A DNA stretch of 12,864 bases, taken from NCBI GenBank assembly GCA_937942115.1, contig CALDFY010000064.1, positions 1-12,864 of the forward strand. The letters run 5' to 3'. Each line of letters begins with the position of its first letter. Within the stretch, counting starts at the first letter, position 1. The DNA is from an uncultured Anaerolineae bacterium (GTDB taxonomy: Bacteria; Chloroflexota; Anaerolineae; B4-G1; DUEL01). Made by a program: the position numbers and the translations under genes. This document shows positions 12,844 to 12,864 of this stretch, one piece after another. Below the pieces are notes generated by a model. That model made no database searches. It was not told the DNA's origin and worked only from the letters and a program-made list of their open reading frames with translations.

Positions 12844-12864
12844 AAGAAAGGAGGGGGATTTTTG

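Noticed and set aside
1..12864. tRNA, rRNA or a complete insertion sequence
   Set aside because: No T-loop plus acceptor pairing, rRNA core motif or transposase was found by reading both strands. A covariance search could still find a diverged RNA.

Overview
The window is G+C-rich and gene-dense and most likely comes from a Chloroflexota bacterium, perhaps a thermophilic Anaerolineae-like lineage. This is an inference from three things: a secreted protein with a long Thr/Pro linker and a C-terminal anchor, gaps packed with mosaic hairpin repeats, and the gene content. No rRNA or other marker is present to prove it.

Layout, left to right. (1) 1-465: no gene; a patchwork of dispersed hairpins, one element duplicated near 9.4 kb and another duplicated in inverted orientation at the right edge. 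(2) 466-2972, plus strand: an ABC-2 type export system, an ATPase followed by a permease whose C-terminal part looks like a SpoIIM domain. (3) 3208-6219, minus strand: a mannose-family sugar PTS operon in the order EIIB, fused EIIC-EIID, HPr, with a consensus-like promoter near 6.46 kb and a structured leader. EI and EIIA are not in the window. (4) 6686-7702, plus strand: an AmmeMemoRadiSam-type radical SAM enzyme with its own promoter. (5) 7730-9205, minus strand: pth-hypB-hypC, a tightly packed operon joining peptidyl-tRNA hydrolase to two [NiFe]-hydrogenase maturation factors. (6) 9206-9717: hairpin mosaic without a gene. (7) 9718-10491, minus strand: a secreted, C-terminally anchored protein, divergent from (8) 10648-12486, a multi-pass glycosyltransferase of the PMT/ArnT kind. 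A 14-bp tandem repeat lies between these two. (9) 12487-12864: a strong promoter with no visible gene behind it, then more dispersed repeats.

The most notable structure is one REP/BIME-like repeat family with 10 complete forward and 8 complete inverted units in four places: between the ABC genes, after the permease, between the PTS genes, and inside the glycosyltransferase coding sequence. Every unit keeps a GTAG tetranucleotide next to a small hairpin. The hairpin arms change in a compensatory way between copies (GGCAC with GTGCC, GCCAC with GTGGC, GCGAC with GTCGC). In the glycosyltransferase the units form an exact 75-bp (25-codon) in-frame repeat that adds about 75 residues to a loop between membrane segments. 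At the HPr gene the repeat supplies the stop codon. No transposase that could move these units is present here.
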